From Mycobacterium spongiae (GTDB lineage Bacteria; Actinomycetota; Actinomycetes; Mycobacteriales; Mycobacteriaceae): 64,000 nt of DNA. Below the pieces are notes generated by a model, which had not been told where the DNA came from, searched no databases, and was given only the letters and a program-made list of their open reading frames with translations. This document shows, piece by piece, positions 37,368 to 46,799 of this stretch. The stretch covers positions 1,922,001 to 1,986,000 of the forward strand of contig NZ_CP046600.1 in the NCBI RefSeq assembly GCF_018278905.1. The letters are read 5' to 3'. A program made the position numbers and the translations under genes. The first letter of the stretch is position 1. The number at the start of each line of letters is the position of its first letter.

Positions 37368-38528
37368 ATGGGCAGTGCCATCAAGTACCAGCGCACTCTG
37401 TTCGAACCTGAGCACGACTTGTTTCGCGAGTCCTACCGGGCCTTCCTCGAGCGCCACGTTGCGCCCTATCACGACGAATGGGAAAAGGCCAAGATCGTCG
37501 ACCGCGGCGTCTGGCTTGAGGCCGGCAAACAGGGTTTTCTGGGGATGGCGGTGCCCGAGGAGTACGGCGGTGGGGGTGACCCGGACTTTCGGTACAACAC
37601 GATCGTCACCGAGGAAACCTCCGCCGGGCGATACAGCGGGATCGGCTTCGGCCTGCACAACGACATCGTGGCGCCGTATCTGCTGGAGCTAGCCAACGAC
37701 GAGCAGAAGCAGCGCTGGTTACCCAAGTTCTGCACTGGCGAGCTGATTACCGCGATCGCGATGACCGAGCCGGGAACCGGTAGTGACTTGCAGGGCATCA
37801 AGACCCGCGCCGTCAGGCAGGGTGATCACTATGTGCTTAATGGAGCCAAGACGTTCATCACCAACGGAATCAACGCCGACCTGGTGATCGTCGTGGCGCA
37901 GACCGACCCCGATAAAGGCGCGCAAGGGTTTTCGCTGCTTGTCGTCGAACGCGGCATGGAGGGATTCGAACGCGGTCGCCAGCTGGACAAGATCGGTCTG
38001 GACGCCCAGGACACCGCCGAGTTGTCGTTCACCGACGTCGCGGTTCCCGTCGAGAACCGGCTCGGAGACGAGGGGATGGGATTCGTCTACCTGATGCAGA
38101 ATTTGCCGCAGGAACGCATATCGATCGCCATCATGGCTGCCGCCGGGATGGAAGCCGTCCTCACGGACACGTTGCGATACACCCAGGAACGTAAGGCTTT
38201 TGGCCGGTCGATCGGCAATTTCCAGAACAGCCGTTTCGTGCTGGCCGAGTTGGCGACCGAAGCGACCGTGGTGCGCATCATGGTCGACGAATTCATCGCG
38301 TTGCACCTCGAGGGCAAGCTGACGGTGGAGCAGGCCGCAATGGCCAAGTGGTACGCCACCGAGAAGCAGGTCCATCTGAACGACCGCTGTCTGCAGCTGC
38401 ACGGTGGGTACGGGTACATGCGTGAATACCCGGTTGCCCGTGCCTATCTCGATTCGCGGGTGCAGACGATCTACGGCGGTACGACCGAGATCATGAAGGA
38501 GATCATCGGGCGTAGCTTGGGTGTTTAA
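37368..38528 (+). CDS. fadE20: Acyl-CoA dehydrogenase FadE20
   Basis: 386 residues, the same as M. tuberculosis FadE20. FAD and acyl-CoA motifs: ITAIAMTEPGTGSDLQGIKT, the QERKAFGRSIGNFQ helix, and the C-terminal RVQTIYGGTTEIMKEIIGR, where a catalytic Glu of long-chain acyl-CoA dehydrogenases is expected. GGAGG lies before the ATG at 37368. The palindrome upstream suggests its own regulated promoter. Confidence 0.94.
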   Translation: MGSAIKYQRTLFEPEHDLFRESYRAFLERHVAPYHDEWEKAKIVDRGVWLEAGKQGFLGMAVPEEYGGGGDPDFRYNTIVTEETSAGRYSGIGFGLHNDIVAPYLLELANDEQKQRWLPKFCTGELITAIAMTEPGTGSDLQGIKTRAVRQGDHYVLNGAKTFITNGINADLVIVVAQTDPDKGAQGFSLLVVERGMEGFERGRQLDKIGLDAQDTAELSFTDVAVPVENRLGDEGMGFVYLMQNLPQERISIAIMAAAGMEAVLTDTLRYTQERKAFGRSIGNFQNSRFVLAELATEATVVRIMVDEFIALHLEGKLTVEQAAMAKWYATEKQVHLNDRCLQLHGGYGYMREYPVARAYLDSRVQTIYGGTTEIMKEIIGRSLGV

Positions 38529-38545
38529 CACGCTTGCTTTCGGGG

Positions 38546-39751
38546 TCACCGATGCGCGTCGCGCACTGCGTGAGCCCGCCGCAGCAGCACCATCACGTCG
38601 TCTTGTGCTCCCGCCGGTGGGCGGTATTTCGTTGGCAGTGCATTGACCTGGCGTTCAGCGATGACGAGAGCGGCGAATAGCTTGTTGCGTTCGGCAGGAT
38701 CCGTTGAGTCGTGCACATCGAGGTATTCGGTTGCATACCGGCGAGCCCTCCTGATGGCGGTCCGTGCTCGCCCGCGCGCCGAGCCGAGCGACGCAAGCGT
38801 CGTGATCGTTAGGACGATGATGATGACCGCCAACGATTGGGGGGTGCTCACTTTGGCGATCGGGACCGGGTTGCCGCTGTTGATGAACGGGAGCTTGTTG
38901 TCGTGTAGTGCCTCCAGCGCCAGTTTCACGCCGATGAAGCCAAGAATCACGGCCAGTCCATAGCGCAGAAAAACCAGCCGATCGAGCAGCCCGTCTATCA
39001 GGAAGTACAGCTGGCGCAGGCCTAGCAGCGAGAACGCGGTCGCGGTGAATACCAGATAGACGTTCTGGGTGAGCCCGAAGAGTGCGGGAATCGAGTCGAA
39101 CGCAAATAGTAGGTCGGTGCCGCCGACGGTCATCATGACCAGCAACATCGGGGTCAGCATCCGTTTGCCGTTCTCGACGGTGAACAATCGGTCGCCACGG
39201 TAGTTGGGGGAGGTCCGCAAGAACCGGTCGGCGATCCGGGCGAGGACCGACTTCTTGACAAACCTGTTGAGAGGGTCGGCGGGGCGGCCTTCTCGCGCTG
39301 CGGGTTTGGCGAGTTTGACTGCCATGACGAGCAACACCAGGCTGAACAGATAGAACGCCGAGTGGAAGTTCTTGATGAGCGCAGCGCCGATGAAAATGAA
39401 ACCGGTGCGCGTGACGAGCGCGAACGCGATACCGAATAGCAGCACCTTTTGCTGCGCGAAGCGGGGAACGCCGAAGCTGCTGATAATGACCAGAAATACG
39501 AACAAGTTGTCGACTGACAGGGCCTCATCGGTCAGGTAGCAGGCGTAATACTCGACCGCCAACGAAGGGCCGCCGAAGATGAGTACACCGATGCCGAACA
39601 GGACCCCGATACTCACAAAGGTTGTGGACTGGACAACCGCCTGACGCAACGTGGGCACCCGCGCCCGGCGTACGTGCACGACGTAGTCGATCGACATCAA
39701 GCCGCCGATCATCATGACGGTGAGGGCCCAGAGGAGTCCGGAAGCACCCAT
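38546..39751 (-). CDS. TerC family integral membrane protein
   Basis: 401 residues from the ATG at 39749-39751, Rv2723-like. About seven to nine membrane helices. The acidic motifs typical of TerC are in YLTDEALSVDNLFVF (Asp-Asn) and LFAFDSIPALFG (Asp in a helix). TerC proteins are tied to metal, in particular manganese, export and to tellurite resistance. A hydrophilic helical tail follows after about residue 330. Convergent with fadE20, 17 bases apart. Confidence 0.88.
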   Translation of the reverse strand: MGASGLLWALTVMMIGGLMSIDYVVHVRRARVPTLRQAVVQSTTFVSIGVLFGIGVLIFGGPSLAVEYYACYLTDEALSVDNLFVFLVIISSFGVPRFAQQKVLLFGIAFALVTRTGFIFIGAALIKNFHSAFYLFSLVLLVMAVKLAKPAAREGRPADPLNRFVKKSVLARIADRFLRTSPNYRGDRLFTVENGKRMLTPMLLVMMTVGGTDLLFAFDSIPALFGLTQNVYLVFTATAFSLLGLRQLYFLIDGLLDRLVFLRYGLAVILGFIGVKLALEALHDNKLPFINSGNPVPIAKVSTPQSLAVIIIVLTITTLASLGSARGRARTAIRRARRYATEYLDVHDSTDPAERNKLFAALVIAERQVNALPTKYRPPAGAQDDVMVLLRRAHAVRDAHR

Positions 39752-40067
39752 TTCAGCTGGGTTTCCTCTCAGGCAACATGCGGGTCGGCGCTTTTCGGCA
39801 CCGCAAGTCAAACCAAGCCAAACATTGCCTGGGCGCAGCGCGGTTGCTGGCAGTACTGGCGCGGCATCGCATCATTTCGACATCAGCTGGGTATCCGTTT
39901 TCGTAACATTTGCGGATTTACTTCGCAAATGTTGTTCGCTAGAGCAAAGTTGTGCGAGTCCTGCGACAATACGAACCGTAGCGCAGCGGTGTCCTCGGTG
40001 GGGTTCACCGCCTCGCGAGTGGGTAGGTCATGGGCTGGGAGGCTCTGTGAATGGACAGAGAGGTCAA
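39752..40067. other. 316-base intergenic region with an inverted repeat
   Basis: Between TerC and the LGFP-repeat gene, divergent. No convincing gene; M. tuberculosis has a hypothetical gene (Rv2722) here, but the minus-strand frame 39883-40179 has no recognisable feature. The AT-rich stretch 39895-39960 holds an inverted repeat at 39904-39932. Confidence 0.6.
39904..39932. promoter_or_regulatory. Inverted repeat AACATTTGCG-N9-CGCAAATGTT
   Basis: Perfect 10-bp arms at 39904-39913 and 39923-39932, 9 bases apart, 135 bases upstream of the LGFP-repeat gene. The spacing places the two arms about two helical turns apart, as for a dimeric regulator. No T-run follows, so it is not a simple terminator. 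Confidence 0.6.
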
Positions 40068-42305
40068 GTGAGCAAGCTAATTGCGCGCGCGCTGATCGGC
40101 TTGGCGACCACCGTGGTGGCTGCCGTGTTGCTGGCGCCCGCCGCGGTAGCTTCTCCGATAGGTGACGCCGAAGCGGCAATCATGGCTGCGTGGGAGCAGG
40201 CAGGCGGCGAGACTTCCCTACTTGGTGCCAGGGAAGGCGACGTCTACCCCGTTGGCAACGGCTTCGCCCTCGACTTCGACGGCGGCAAGATGTTCTTCAG
40301 CGAGGCCACCGGTGCCAGATTCCTTTATGGCGAGGTCCTGGACAAATACGAGTCGCTGGGCGGACCCGCCGACAGCGATCTGGGATTCCCGACCATCGAC
40401 GAAGTTCCCGGCCTGGCCGGACCCGACAGCCGGGTGAGCACGTTTTCGGCCAGCGACAACCCAGTGATTTTCTGGACTGCCGTGCACGGCGCCTTCGTTG
40501 TGCGCGGGCCGCTCAATGCCGCGTGGGACGCACTCGGCAGCTCGGGGGGAGTTCTCGGTGTCCCGATCGGTGATGAAACCTACGACGGCGAAGTCATCTC
40601 CCAGAAGTTCAGCGGGGGTGAGGTCTCGTGGAACAGGCAGAGCAAGGAGTTCACTACCGTTCCGGCGGTCCTTGCTGACCAGCTCGGCGACGTGGACGTG
40701 CCAGTCGATCCCACCGCCGCCATCAACATGGCCTGGCGTGCCGCCGGGGGAGCCGCAGGGCCGCTCGGCGCGAAGAAAGGGGAGCAGTATCCGATTGGCG
40801 GTGACGGGATCGTTCAGGATTTCGTTGGCGGCAAGGTCTTCTTCAGCCCGGCGACCGGCGCCAACGCCGTCGAAGGCGACATCCTGGCGAAATACGAGTC
40901 GCTGGGTGGGCCGGTAGGCAGCGACCTGGGTTTCCCGATCGCTAACGAGTCCGACGGCGGTATCGCTCCGGCCAGCAGAATCGTCACGTTCTCCGCGGCC
41001 GACAAACCCGTGATCTTCTGGACGCCGGACCACGGCGCCTTCGTCGTACGGGGAGCTATGAAGGCCGCGTGGGACAAGCTCCGCGGTCCCGTAGGCCAGC
41101 TCGGTGCGCCGGTCGCCGACCAGGCCGTGGATGGCGACGTTGTCTCGCAGCAGTTCTCCGGCGGCACGATCTCGTGGAACCGTGCGGATAACACGTATGC
41201 CACCGACCCCGCGAACTTGGCCCCGCTGCTGTCCGGATTGCAGGTCCCGGGGCAGAACCAGCCAAGCACCTCGGAGGCCCCCCCGGAAGGCACAAAGTTC
41301 ACCTGGCATTGGTGGTGGGTGATCGCGGCCGTGCTGGCGGTGCTCGTGATCGCGTTGCTCGTACTGCTGGTGGTGGGTCTGCGCCGGCGTCACTCGGGCG
41401 ACGATTCCGGTGATTACGAGCTCGATCAGGACCCGGACGCCGGGTACGACGCCACCGCCGAGGGACGTTGGCCGCCCGACGATCTCGACTTCGGCTCCGA
41501 GCAATTCTCGTTCGGTGAGCAACACCCGTCGGAGCATCTGGCGCCAGAGGCCGGACCCGTGTCGCCGATCAGTTGGCCGCGCGGTGAGGCGGCGGCTGCC
41601 GGTGTGGCCGAGCTTGCCGCCAGGGGCGAAGCGTACGGCGACGACGACATGTTTGGCGCCGACGAAGGCTATGGATTTGAGGGTCTTGAAGGGCCTGAGG
41701 GCGTTGAGGGGATTGAGGATGAAGACCCCGACTTTGTAGACACTACGCCCACACCCGTCGTCTCATACGCCGATCTGTCTGGTGCTTCGGAGGAAGCGGT
41801 TCCTGAGCCCGTCGTTCCGGAAACCGTGGCTCCGGAAACCTTCGCTACCGAAACAGAGGTTCCGGATGCCCGCGTTCGGGATGCCGTTTTTGGGGGCGCC
41901 TACGTAGCGAGTTCGGCCGCCGACGCCGCCGGCACCGCCTCACCTCAGGAGGCTGACTCGAGCCCCGACGAGCGAATCGGGCGACATGCGGCGGTGGATC
42001 ACGACGCCTATGCAGGGGAAGCCCGGCGGGCGACCGCAGAATCTGCCTCGGACCCGTACCGGGTTCGCGCGGAAGGGATTACAGCGTCCGCCGGGCCGCC
42101 CAGGCCGAGTCCGGCCGTGCGCCCGACATTACACTTGCCCCTTGAGGATCCATACCAGGCGCCGGACGGATATCCCATCAAGGCCAGCGCCCGTTTCGGC
42201 CTGTATTACCTGCCCAGCGATGCGCTGTACGGGAACACGCGCGCCGAAATCTGGTTCTCTAGCGAAGAAGCCGCACAAGCGAACGGGTTCACGCGAGCGG
42301 ACTAG
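40068..42305 (+). CDS. Exported LGFP-repeat membrane protein with a long acidic tail
   Basis: 745 residues from the GTG at 40068, preceded by AGAGAGG; a GTG at 40047 is also in frame. A signal peptide (SKLIARALIGLATTVVAA, then LAPAAVAS) leads into six LGFP-type units (LGAREGD, DLGFPTIDE, LGVPIGDE, LGAKKGEQYP, DLGFPIANE, LGAPVADQ), a cell-wall-binding repeat. A membrane helix is near residues 415-440 (WWWVIAAVLAVLVIALLVLL). About 300 acidic, Pro/Glu-rich residues follow, ending in a sunset-like domain (IKASARFGLYYLPSDALYGN). It resembles Rv2721c. The repeats lie outside the membrane; a role in linking wall and membrane is inferred. Confidence 0.85.
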   Translation: MSKLIARALIGLATTVVAAVLLAPAAVASPIGDAEAAIMAAWEQAGGETSLLGAREGDVYPVGNGFALDFDGGKMFFSEATGARFLYGEVLDKYESLGGPADSDLGFPTIDEVPGLAGPDSRVSTFSASDNPVIFWTAVHGAFVVRGPLNAAWDALGSSGGVLGVPIGDETYDGEVISQKFSGGEVSWNRQSKEFTTVPAVLADQLGDVDVPVDPTAAINMAWRAAGGAAGPLGAKKGEQYPIGGDGIVQDFVGGKVFFSPATGANAVEGDILAKYESLGGPVGSDLGFPIANESDGGIAPASRIVTFSAADKPVIFWTPDHGAFVVRGAMKAAWDKLRGPVGQLGAPVADQAVDGDVVSQQFSGGTISWNRADNTYATDPANLAPLLSGLQVPGQNQPSTSEAPPEGTKFTWHWWWVIAAVLAVLVIALLVLLVVGLRRRHSGDDSGDYELDQDPDAGYDATAEGRWPPDDLDFGSEQFSFGEQHPSEHLAPEAGPVSPISWPRGEAAAAGVAELAARGEAYGDDDMFGADEGYGFEGLEGPEGVEGIEDEDPDFVDTTPTPVVSYADLSGASEEAVPEPVVPETVAPETFATETEVPDARVRDAVFGGAYVASSAADAAGTASPQEADSSPDERIGRHAAVDHDAYAGEARRATAESASDPYRVRAEGITASAGPPRPSPAVRPTLHLPLEDPYQAPDGYPIKASARFGLYYLPSDALYGNTRAEIWFSSEEAAQANGFTRAD

Positions 42306-42344
42306 AACTCGGCCCCGGGGCCATGGGTGGGGTTTTCGCGCGCG

Positions 42345-43091
42345 CTATACCTTGCGGATCACGGTGACGACTTTGCCCAGCACGGTGGCGTCATTGCCGG
42401 GGATCGGATCGAAGGCCGGATTGTGCGGCATCAGCCACACTTGACCGCCCGCGCGCTTAAACGTCTTGACGGTGGCCTCGCCGTCAAGCATCGCGGCGAC
42501 GATGTCACCGTTGTCTGCGACGTTTTGCTGCCGCACTACCACCCAGTCTCCGTCGCAAATCGCCGCTTCGACCATCGAGTCACCGACTACCTTGAGTAGG
42601 AACAGCGTGCCCTCGCCAACCAACTCACGCGGCAACGGGAAAACATCTTCGACGGCTTCCTCGGCAAGGATCGGACCGCCGGCGGCGATGCGTCCGAGGA
42701 CGGGGACAAAGGTGGGTTCTGGTAACGCGTCGGAGCCCGCCACCTCGGTGGCTGGCGCTGTAGCGCCGTCGTCAGCACCGCGCACGTCCACCGCGCGCGG
42801 GCGGTTCGGGTCCCGGCGCAGATATCCTTTGCGCTCGAGGGTGCGGAGCTGATGCGCCACTGAGGACGTTGAGGTGAGGCCGACCGCATCGCCGATTTCC
42901 CGGATGCTCGGCGGGTATCCGCGTGTCGTGACCGAAGTCCGGATGACGTCGAGAATGGTGCGTTGACGCTCGGTGAGCGCCGAGTCCATGGAACGCAGGC
43001 CGGTATCCGAGCCAGTGGCGCCGCTGACGACTGTGCCCATCGTTCCCCCGCCCGATCGCTCGCCAACCCGGGTGTCGTTGCTGTCGCTCAT
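42345..43091 (-). CDS. lexA: LexA repressor
   Basis: SOS repressor that cleaves itself when bound by RecA filaments. 248 residues from the ATG at 43089-43091. N-terminal winged helix with [20 protein letters not shown]; cleavage site Ala-Gly in EVAGSD; Ser of the Ser-Lys dyad in [17 protein letters not shown]; Lys in EATVKTFKR. About 12 residues longer than M. tuberculosis LexA, in a variable Gly/Ser region before [12 protein letters not shown] LexA box sits 33 bases upstream. Confidence 0.96.
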   Translation of the reverse strand: MSDSNDTRVGERSGGGTMGTVVSGATGSDTGLRSMDSALTERQRTILDVIRTSVTTRGYPPSIREIGDAVGLTSTSSVAHQLRTLERKGYLRRDPNRPRAVDVRGADDGATAPATEVAGSDALPEPTFVPVLGRIAAGGPILAEEAVEDVFPLPRELVGEGTLFLLKVVGDSMVEAAICDGDWVVVRQQNVADNGDIVAAMLDGEATVKTFKRAGGQVWLMPHNPAFDPIPGNDATVLGKVVTVIRKV

Positions 43092-43123
43092 GGCCCCGAA
43101 TGTAGCTGGAACCAGCCCAAGAA

Positions 43124-43139
43124 TCAAACATGTGTTCGA
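43124..43139 (-). promoter_or_regulatory. SOS box of lexA
   Basis: TCAAACATGTGTTCGA on the plus strand matches TCGAAC-N4-GTTCGA at 11 of 12 positions. It lies 33 bases from the lexA start, fitting LexA autorepression. Confidence 0.88.
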
Positions 43140-43208
43140 GCTGGCGTGTCGCGGGACTGCTGCTGGTGACCGGTCGGCAATCCCGGCGGTTTGTCGGTCG
43201 GGCAGATC

Positions 43209-43230
43209 TGTCGGTGGCGTGGTCTAGCGT
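43209..43230 (+). promoter_or_regulatory. RecA-NDp (PafBC-type) promoter of chiZ
   Basis: TGTCGGTG at 43209-43216, 8 bases, then TAGCGT at 43225-43230; only the first T of the consensus TTGTCRGTG-N8-TANNNT is replaced (C). The same pair of elements is upstream of recA in this window. The leader to the chiZ ATG would be about 130 bases. Confidence 0.7.
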
Positions 43231-43249
43231 TTCGCGCAGGCGACACGCA

Positions 43250-43265
43250 TCGATCAAATGTTCGG
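43250..43265 (+). promoter_or_regulatory. SOS-like box between the chiZ promoter and start
   Basis: TCGATCAAATGTTCGG fits TCGAAC-N4-GTTCGA at 10 of 12 positions. It overlaps a short inverted repeat, TGTTCG-N5-CGAACA (43259-43275). Two further near-identical 16-mers follow at 43269 and 43293. Confidence 0.55.
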
Positions 43266-43364
43266 GTATCGAACACACGAGCGATTACGCTGTCGAACGT
43301 ACGAGCGAGAAACGCCCCACCCAGAGAAGCTAGAGAAGGCTGAGAGAAGGCTGGAGGAACAGGA

Positions 43365-43859
43365 ATGACACTCATCCACGCTGGCGCGCCGTCTACCGCG
43401 AGGCCGCGCGGGCCCTTCAACAGGCCGGCTGGTCCGCCGTCGGTTGGCAGGGCGCGGGTGGACCGATCGCGCCGGCCCAGCCCGTCTCGCCCCGAGGGTC
43501 CGCCGTTGTGCTACCGGGGCACCGGTGTGGGGATGTCGGCCGCAGCTCACCGTCGGCGCCCCGTCTCGCCAGCAACGACGCTGGCGTTGGCGCTGCTTGC
43601 CGCGCTGATCACCGTCTGGCTCGGGCTCGTGGCGCATTTCGGGGACCTGGTCAACGGCGGCTCGGCCGATTCGGGTGCTGACATGCCGGACAGACTTGCC
43701 GTCGTGCGCGTCGAGGCCGGGGAGTCCCTTCGCGACGTGGCGGCTCGGGTGGCCCCAGACGCGCCGGTTCGCGAGGTAACAAGCCGTATCCGCGAACTCA
43801 ACGCTCTGCCGTCGACGACGCTGGCCACAGGCCAGACGCTCATTGCGCCGGTGGGCTGA
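43365..43859 (+). CDS. chiZ: LysM-containing DNA-damage-induced cell division inhibitor/cell-wall hydrolase (ChiZ)
   Basis: 164 residues, like Rv2719c. A basic, Pro/Arg-rich cytoplasmic N-tail (1-67), one membrane helix (about 70-90, [20 protein letters not shown]), and a periplasmic LysM domain ([20 protein letters not shown] ... [20 protein letters not shown]). In M. tuberculosis ChiZ delays division after DNA damage. Upstream elements for RecA-dependent and independent induction agree with this. Divergent from lexA. Confidence 0.92.
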   Translation: MTLIHAGAPSTARPRGPFNRPAGPPSVGRARVDRSRRPSPSRPEGPPLCYRGTGVGMSAAAHRRRPVSPATTLALALLAALITVWLGLVAHFGDLVNGGSADSGADMPDRLAVVRVEAGESLRDVAARVAPDAPVREVTSRIRELNALPSTTLATGQTLIAPVG

Positions 43860-44024
43860 CGGTGCTCGCGGGTGGGGTACGAAAACGGCAGTGTGCCAAC
43901 GTTGCTCGTTGATGCCGGCGCCGGGCGATCATGGATCTCGGCGGCATTGGCCCTGCCAGGCACGACGCAGGTACGCTCGGAGTCGTCTGCGATACCCGGA
44001 TGTCAGCACGGCGAAGGAGCGGCC

Positions 44025-44489
44025 ATGCACTGTCCGTTCTGCCGGCATCCCGATTCACGCGTGATTGACTCTCGGGAAACCGATGAAGGTCAGGCGATCC
44101 GACGGCGTCGGTCCTGCCCGGAGTGCGGGCGACGATTCACCACCGTAGAAACCGCAGTCCTCGCAGTGGTCAAGCGCAGCGGTGTCACGGAGCCTTTCAG
44201 CCGGGAAAAAGTGATCAGCGGCGTGCGGCGGGCCTGTCAGGGGTGCCAAGTCGATGACGACGCGTTGAACCTGCTGGCCCAGCAGGTTGAAGATTCCGTG
44301 CGTGCGGCCGGATCGCCGGAGGTGCCGAGTCACGAGGTCGGCCTCGCCATCCTCGGGCCGTTGCGCGAACTCGACGAAGTGGCGTACCTGCGGTTCGCGT
44401 CGGTATACCGGTCCTTTTCGTCGGCCGACGATTTCGCGCGGGAGATCGAGGCTCTGCGCGCCCACCGCAACGTATCGACACCCAGCTGA
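44025..44489 (+). CDS. nrdR: Transcriptional repressor NrdR
   Basis: ATP/dATP-sensing repressor of ribonucleotide reductase genes. 154 residues, the standard length. Zinc ribbon: [17 protein letters not shown] and [10 protein letters not shown] (two Cys-x2-Cys pairs); the ATP-cone follows ([19 protein letters not shown]). AAGGAG precedes the ATG. The stop overlaps the next ATG by one base (TGATG). Confidence 0.96.
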   Translation: MHCPFCRHPDSRVIDSRETDEGQAIRRRRSCPECGRRFTTVETAVLAVVKRSGVTEPFSREKVISGVRRACQGCQVDDDALNLLAQQVEDSVRAAGSPEVPSHEVGLAILGPLRELDEVAYLRFASVYRSFSSADDFAREIEALRAHRNVSTPS

Positions 44490-44992
44490 TGAACCGCGGC
44501 GGCCCGGACCTACACCCTGATCTGGCAGCGCTGGCACCGCTATTGGGCACCTGGGCGGGGCGGGGCACGGGTAAGTATCCGACCATCCAACCGTTCGAGT
44601 ACCTGGAAGAAGTTGTGTTCTCCCATGTGGGTAAGCCGTTCCTGGCCTACACGCAGAAGACCAGGGCTGTCGCCGACGGGAAGCCGCTGCATGCCGAGGC
44701 GGGTTATTGTCGTGTTCCCGGACCGGGACGCGTGGAACTCGTTCTCGCCCATCCGAGTGGTATCACCGAAATCGAAGTGGGGACGTACTCGGTGAACGCT
44801 GAGGTCATCGAACTGGAGTTGTCCACAAGTTCGACCGGCGGTATCGGACTATCCCCGACCGCCAAAGAAGTGACCGCGCTTGGCCGTCGCATCAGCGTCG
44901 AGGGCGACGAGCTCTCGTATAGCGTGCAGATGGGCGCCGTCGGGCAACCGTTGCAGGATCACCTCGCCGCCGTACTGCGCCGACGGTGCTGA
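44489..44992 (+). CDS. Nitrobindin-like haem-binding beta-barrel protein
   Basis: 167 residues, Rv2717c-like (Mt-Nb). LGTWAGRGTGKYPTI is the GxWxGxG motif of nitrobindins, and the haem-ligand His is in QPLQDHLAAVL near the C-terminus. M. tuberculosis and human nitrobindins hold ferric haem and isomerise peroxynitrite. The one-base overlap with nrdR suggests a shared transcript. Confidence 0.92.
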   Translation: MNRGGPDLHPDLAALAPLLGTWAGRGTGKYPTIQPFEYLEEVVFSHVGKPFLAYTQKTRAVADGKPLHAEAGYCRVPGPGRVELVLAHPSGITEIEVGTYSVNAEVIELELSTSSTGGIGLSPTAKEVTALGRRISVEGDELSYSVQMGAVGQPLQDHLAAVLRRRC

Positions 44993-44998
44993 ACGGCG

Positions 44999-45685
44999 TC
45001 AGTCGACCTGTCGGACACCATCATTGACGACGTGGCCGGCCACGCGAACCCACCCTTCCGGACTCCAGGTCGTTTGGATCAACGAGCCTTTGCCCTGGGT
45101 GATAGTGAGATCGCGGCTGAGGTAGTCGGTGATCCGAATGGCCGCGGAACCGGTCGCTTCGTCTTCGGGGACACCCAAGTTAGCGGCGAACATCCGGGCG
45201 CGTAGCGCGCCAGCGGTCGGATCTGCCCAGGTCCAGAGGTAGTGCGCGATGTCGTCGGAAAAATCGGCGGGATCGGCGCCGGCGAGGGCGTCGAGTGAGT
45301 CGAGGTCGTGGATGGCGAATTCCGGTGCCCATTCGGAGCGGGCGCTGATGCTGGTGAGATCACCCTGGTAGCTCACCTGAACAATGCCGGCGGGTACTTG
45401 CAGCGTATTGAGTGGCGTACCGGCTTCCCGCAGCCACCAGGAAGCTCCGACGGTCGGGTGCCCGGCGAAGGGAATCTCGAGGCTCGGTGTGTAGATCGTG
45501 GCGTGCGCGGTGGTCGAGCCAGCGGCGGGTAGATCGACGAATATTGTTTCGCTGTAGCCCAATTGGGTTGCCAGTTGCTGCCGGTCTGCGGGTTCGACTT
45601 TGCTGGCATCGACCACGCCGAGGGGATTCCCAAAATTACCGTGTGCATCGCTGAAAACCCGGAGCACCGTTACCTCAATAGCCAT
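44999..45685 (-). CDS. PhzF family protein
   Basis: 228 residues with the diaminopimelate epimerase-like PhzF fold (Rv2716-like): [20 protein letters not shown] at the start, LPFAGHP-like [13 protein letters not shown], and [10 protein letters not shown] near the end. Family members are isomerases or have unknown activity. It is convergent with the nitrobindin gene, 6 bases apart. The substrate is unknown. Confidence 0.88.
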   Translation of the reverse strand: MAIEVTVLRVFSDAHGNFGNPLGVVDASKVEPADRQQLATQLGYSETIFVDLPAAGSTTAHATIYTPSLEIPFAGHPTVGASWWLREAGTPLNTLQVPAGIVQVSYQGDLTSISARSEWAPEFAIHDLDSLDALAGADPADFSDDIAHYLWTWADPTAGALRARMFAANLGVPEDEATGSAAIRITDYLSRDLTITQGKGSLIQTTWSPEGWVRVAGHVVNDGVRQVD

Positions 45686-45730
45686 GGCCCGACTGTACGA
45701 CCCAGCACCGGGCTCGCACAGCCCCCGGCG

Positions 45731-46756
45731 TCAGGTAGCGCTGCGTTCGTCGGAACCGATCGCGTTGAGAACGGCAACCCGGGTATCCGCTGAGCCGGTG
45801 ACGGTCTCTTCGCCGCCCCCTTGCCGCAACAGCGCGCGAAGCGCGGCTTGGTCGTATTCGGACGGGGTGGTGTCATCGATGAACCGTTGGACGACGTCGA
45901 TGAATCGGGCCGGGTCGTCATGGAACGGGAAGTGCCCGGAACCGTCGAAGATCTCCAGCCGGGACCCTGGCATAGCTGCATGCGCCATGTGAGCGTGACG
46001 CACCGGGACCACCACATCCTTTGTTCCCCAAATGATCTGGACCGGAATGGCCTGAGTCAAGTAACAGCGATCCAGCATCGTGACAATCTGTCCGCGCCAG
46101 TCGACCACCGCTCGCAAGGTGCGTCCGAACGCCGCTGAGGCTGTCGGTTCTGGTAGGTCGTCCAGTATCCGCAGCACGTTCAGCAGATCCTGTTCCAAGC
46201 CGGTGGTTCCGATCATTTTTCCCACGAGCCGCCCTGCCATCTGTACCGCCGGCAGTACCAGGGGCAACCGCAGTAGGGCCATTGCCTCACTGCCCATCGG
46301 CAACGACGCCAACCGGAACACGACGTTGACGTCCTTGGTGACCCCGCCCACGGACACGAGGATCAGCCGCTCGACGAGCTGAGGAAACTGGTAGGCGAAC
46401 TGCATCGCCACCCCGCCGCCGAGCGAATGGCCCACGATGGTCACTCGCTCGATGTCGAGCACACTAAGTAGGTCGCGCATCCCGTTGGCGTAGGCCGCAA
46501 CAGAGTAGTCAGCGCGGGGCTTGTCGGATTGTCCATGACCAAGGAGATCCGGCGCGATGACGGTGAAACGTTGTGCGAGCTTGGCCTGAATGCCCTTCCA
46601 GGTGGTGGAATTGTCGCCGATTCCGTGGATCAGCAGAATCGCTGGCCCGGAGCCGGCGATCCGGAACGCGCGCCGGTACCCGTGGATCGTCTGCCGCTGC
46701 AGTGTGGGGGTAGCTACGTCCCGCACCGCGCGAAGGTTTCGCTTTCGCTCGGTCAT
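45731..46756 (-). CDS. Alpha/beta hydrolase
   Basis: 341 residues, the same as Rv2715. Oxyanion motif LLIHGIGDNSTTW, nucleophile elbow VGHSLGGG (Ser), catalytic His in GSGHFPFHDDP and Asp in WGTKDVVVP. The fold is like C-C bond hydrolases such as HsaD, but the substrate is unknown. The ATG at 46754-46756 (MTERKRNLR) is the conserved start; the frame is open further upstream without conservation. Confidence 0.9.
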   Translation of the reverse strand: MTERKRNLRAVRDVATPTLQRQTIHGYRRAFRIAGSGPAILLIHGIGDNSTTWKGIQAKLAQRFTVIAPDLLGHGQSDKPRADYSVAAYANGMRDLLSVLDIERVTIVGHSLGGGVAMQFAYQFPQLVERLILVSVGGVTKDVNVVFRLASLPMGSEAMALLRLPLVLPAVQMAGRLVGKMIGTTGLEQDLLNVLRILDDLPEPTASAAFGRTLRAVVDWRGQIVTMLDRCYLTQAIPVQIIWGTKDVVVPVRHAHMAHAAMPGSRLEIFDGSGHFPFHDDPARFIDVVQRFIDDTTPSEYDQAALRALLRQGGGEETVTGSADTRVAVLNAIGSDERSAT

Positions 46757-46799
46757 CTCGCCAACCTCGTCGTCGGGCCGATAGGGGTGTCCTGCAGGG

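Noticed and set aside
39883..40179. 98-codon minus-strand frame, possible Rv2722 equivalent
   Set aside because: Overlaps the start of the LGFP gene and shows no conserved features; composition looks like chance.
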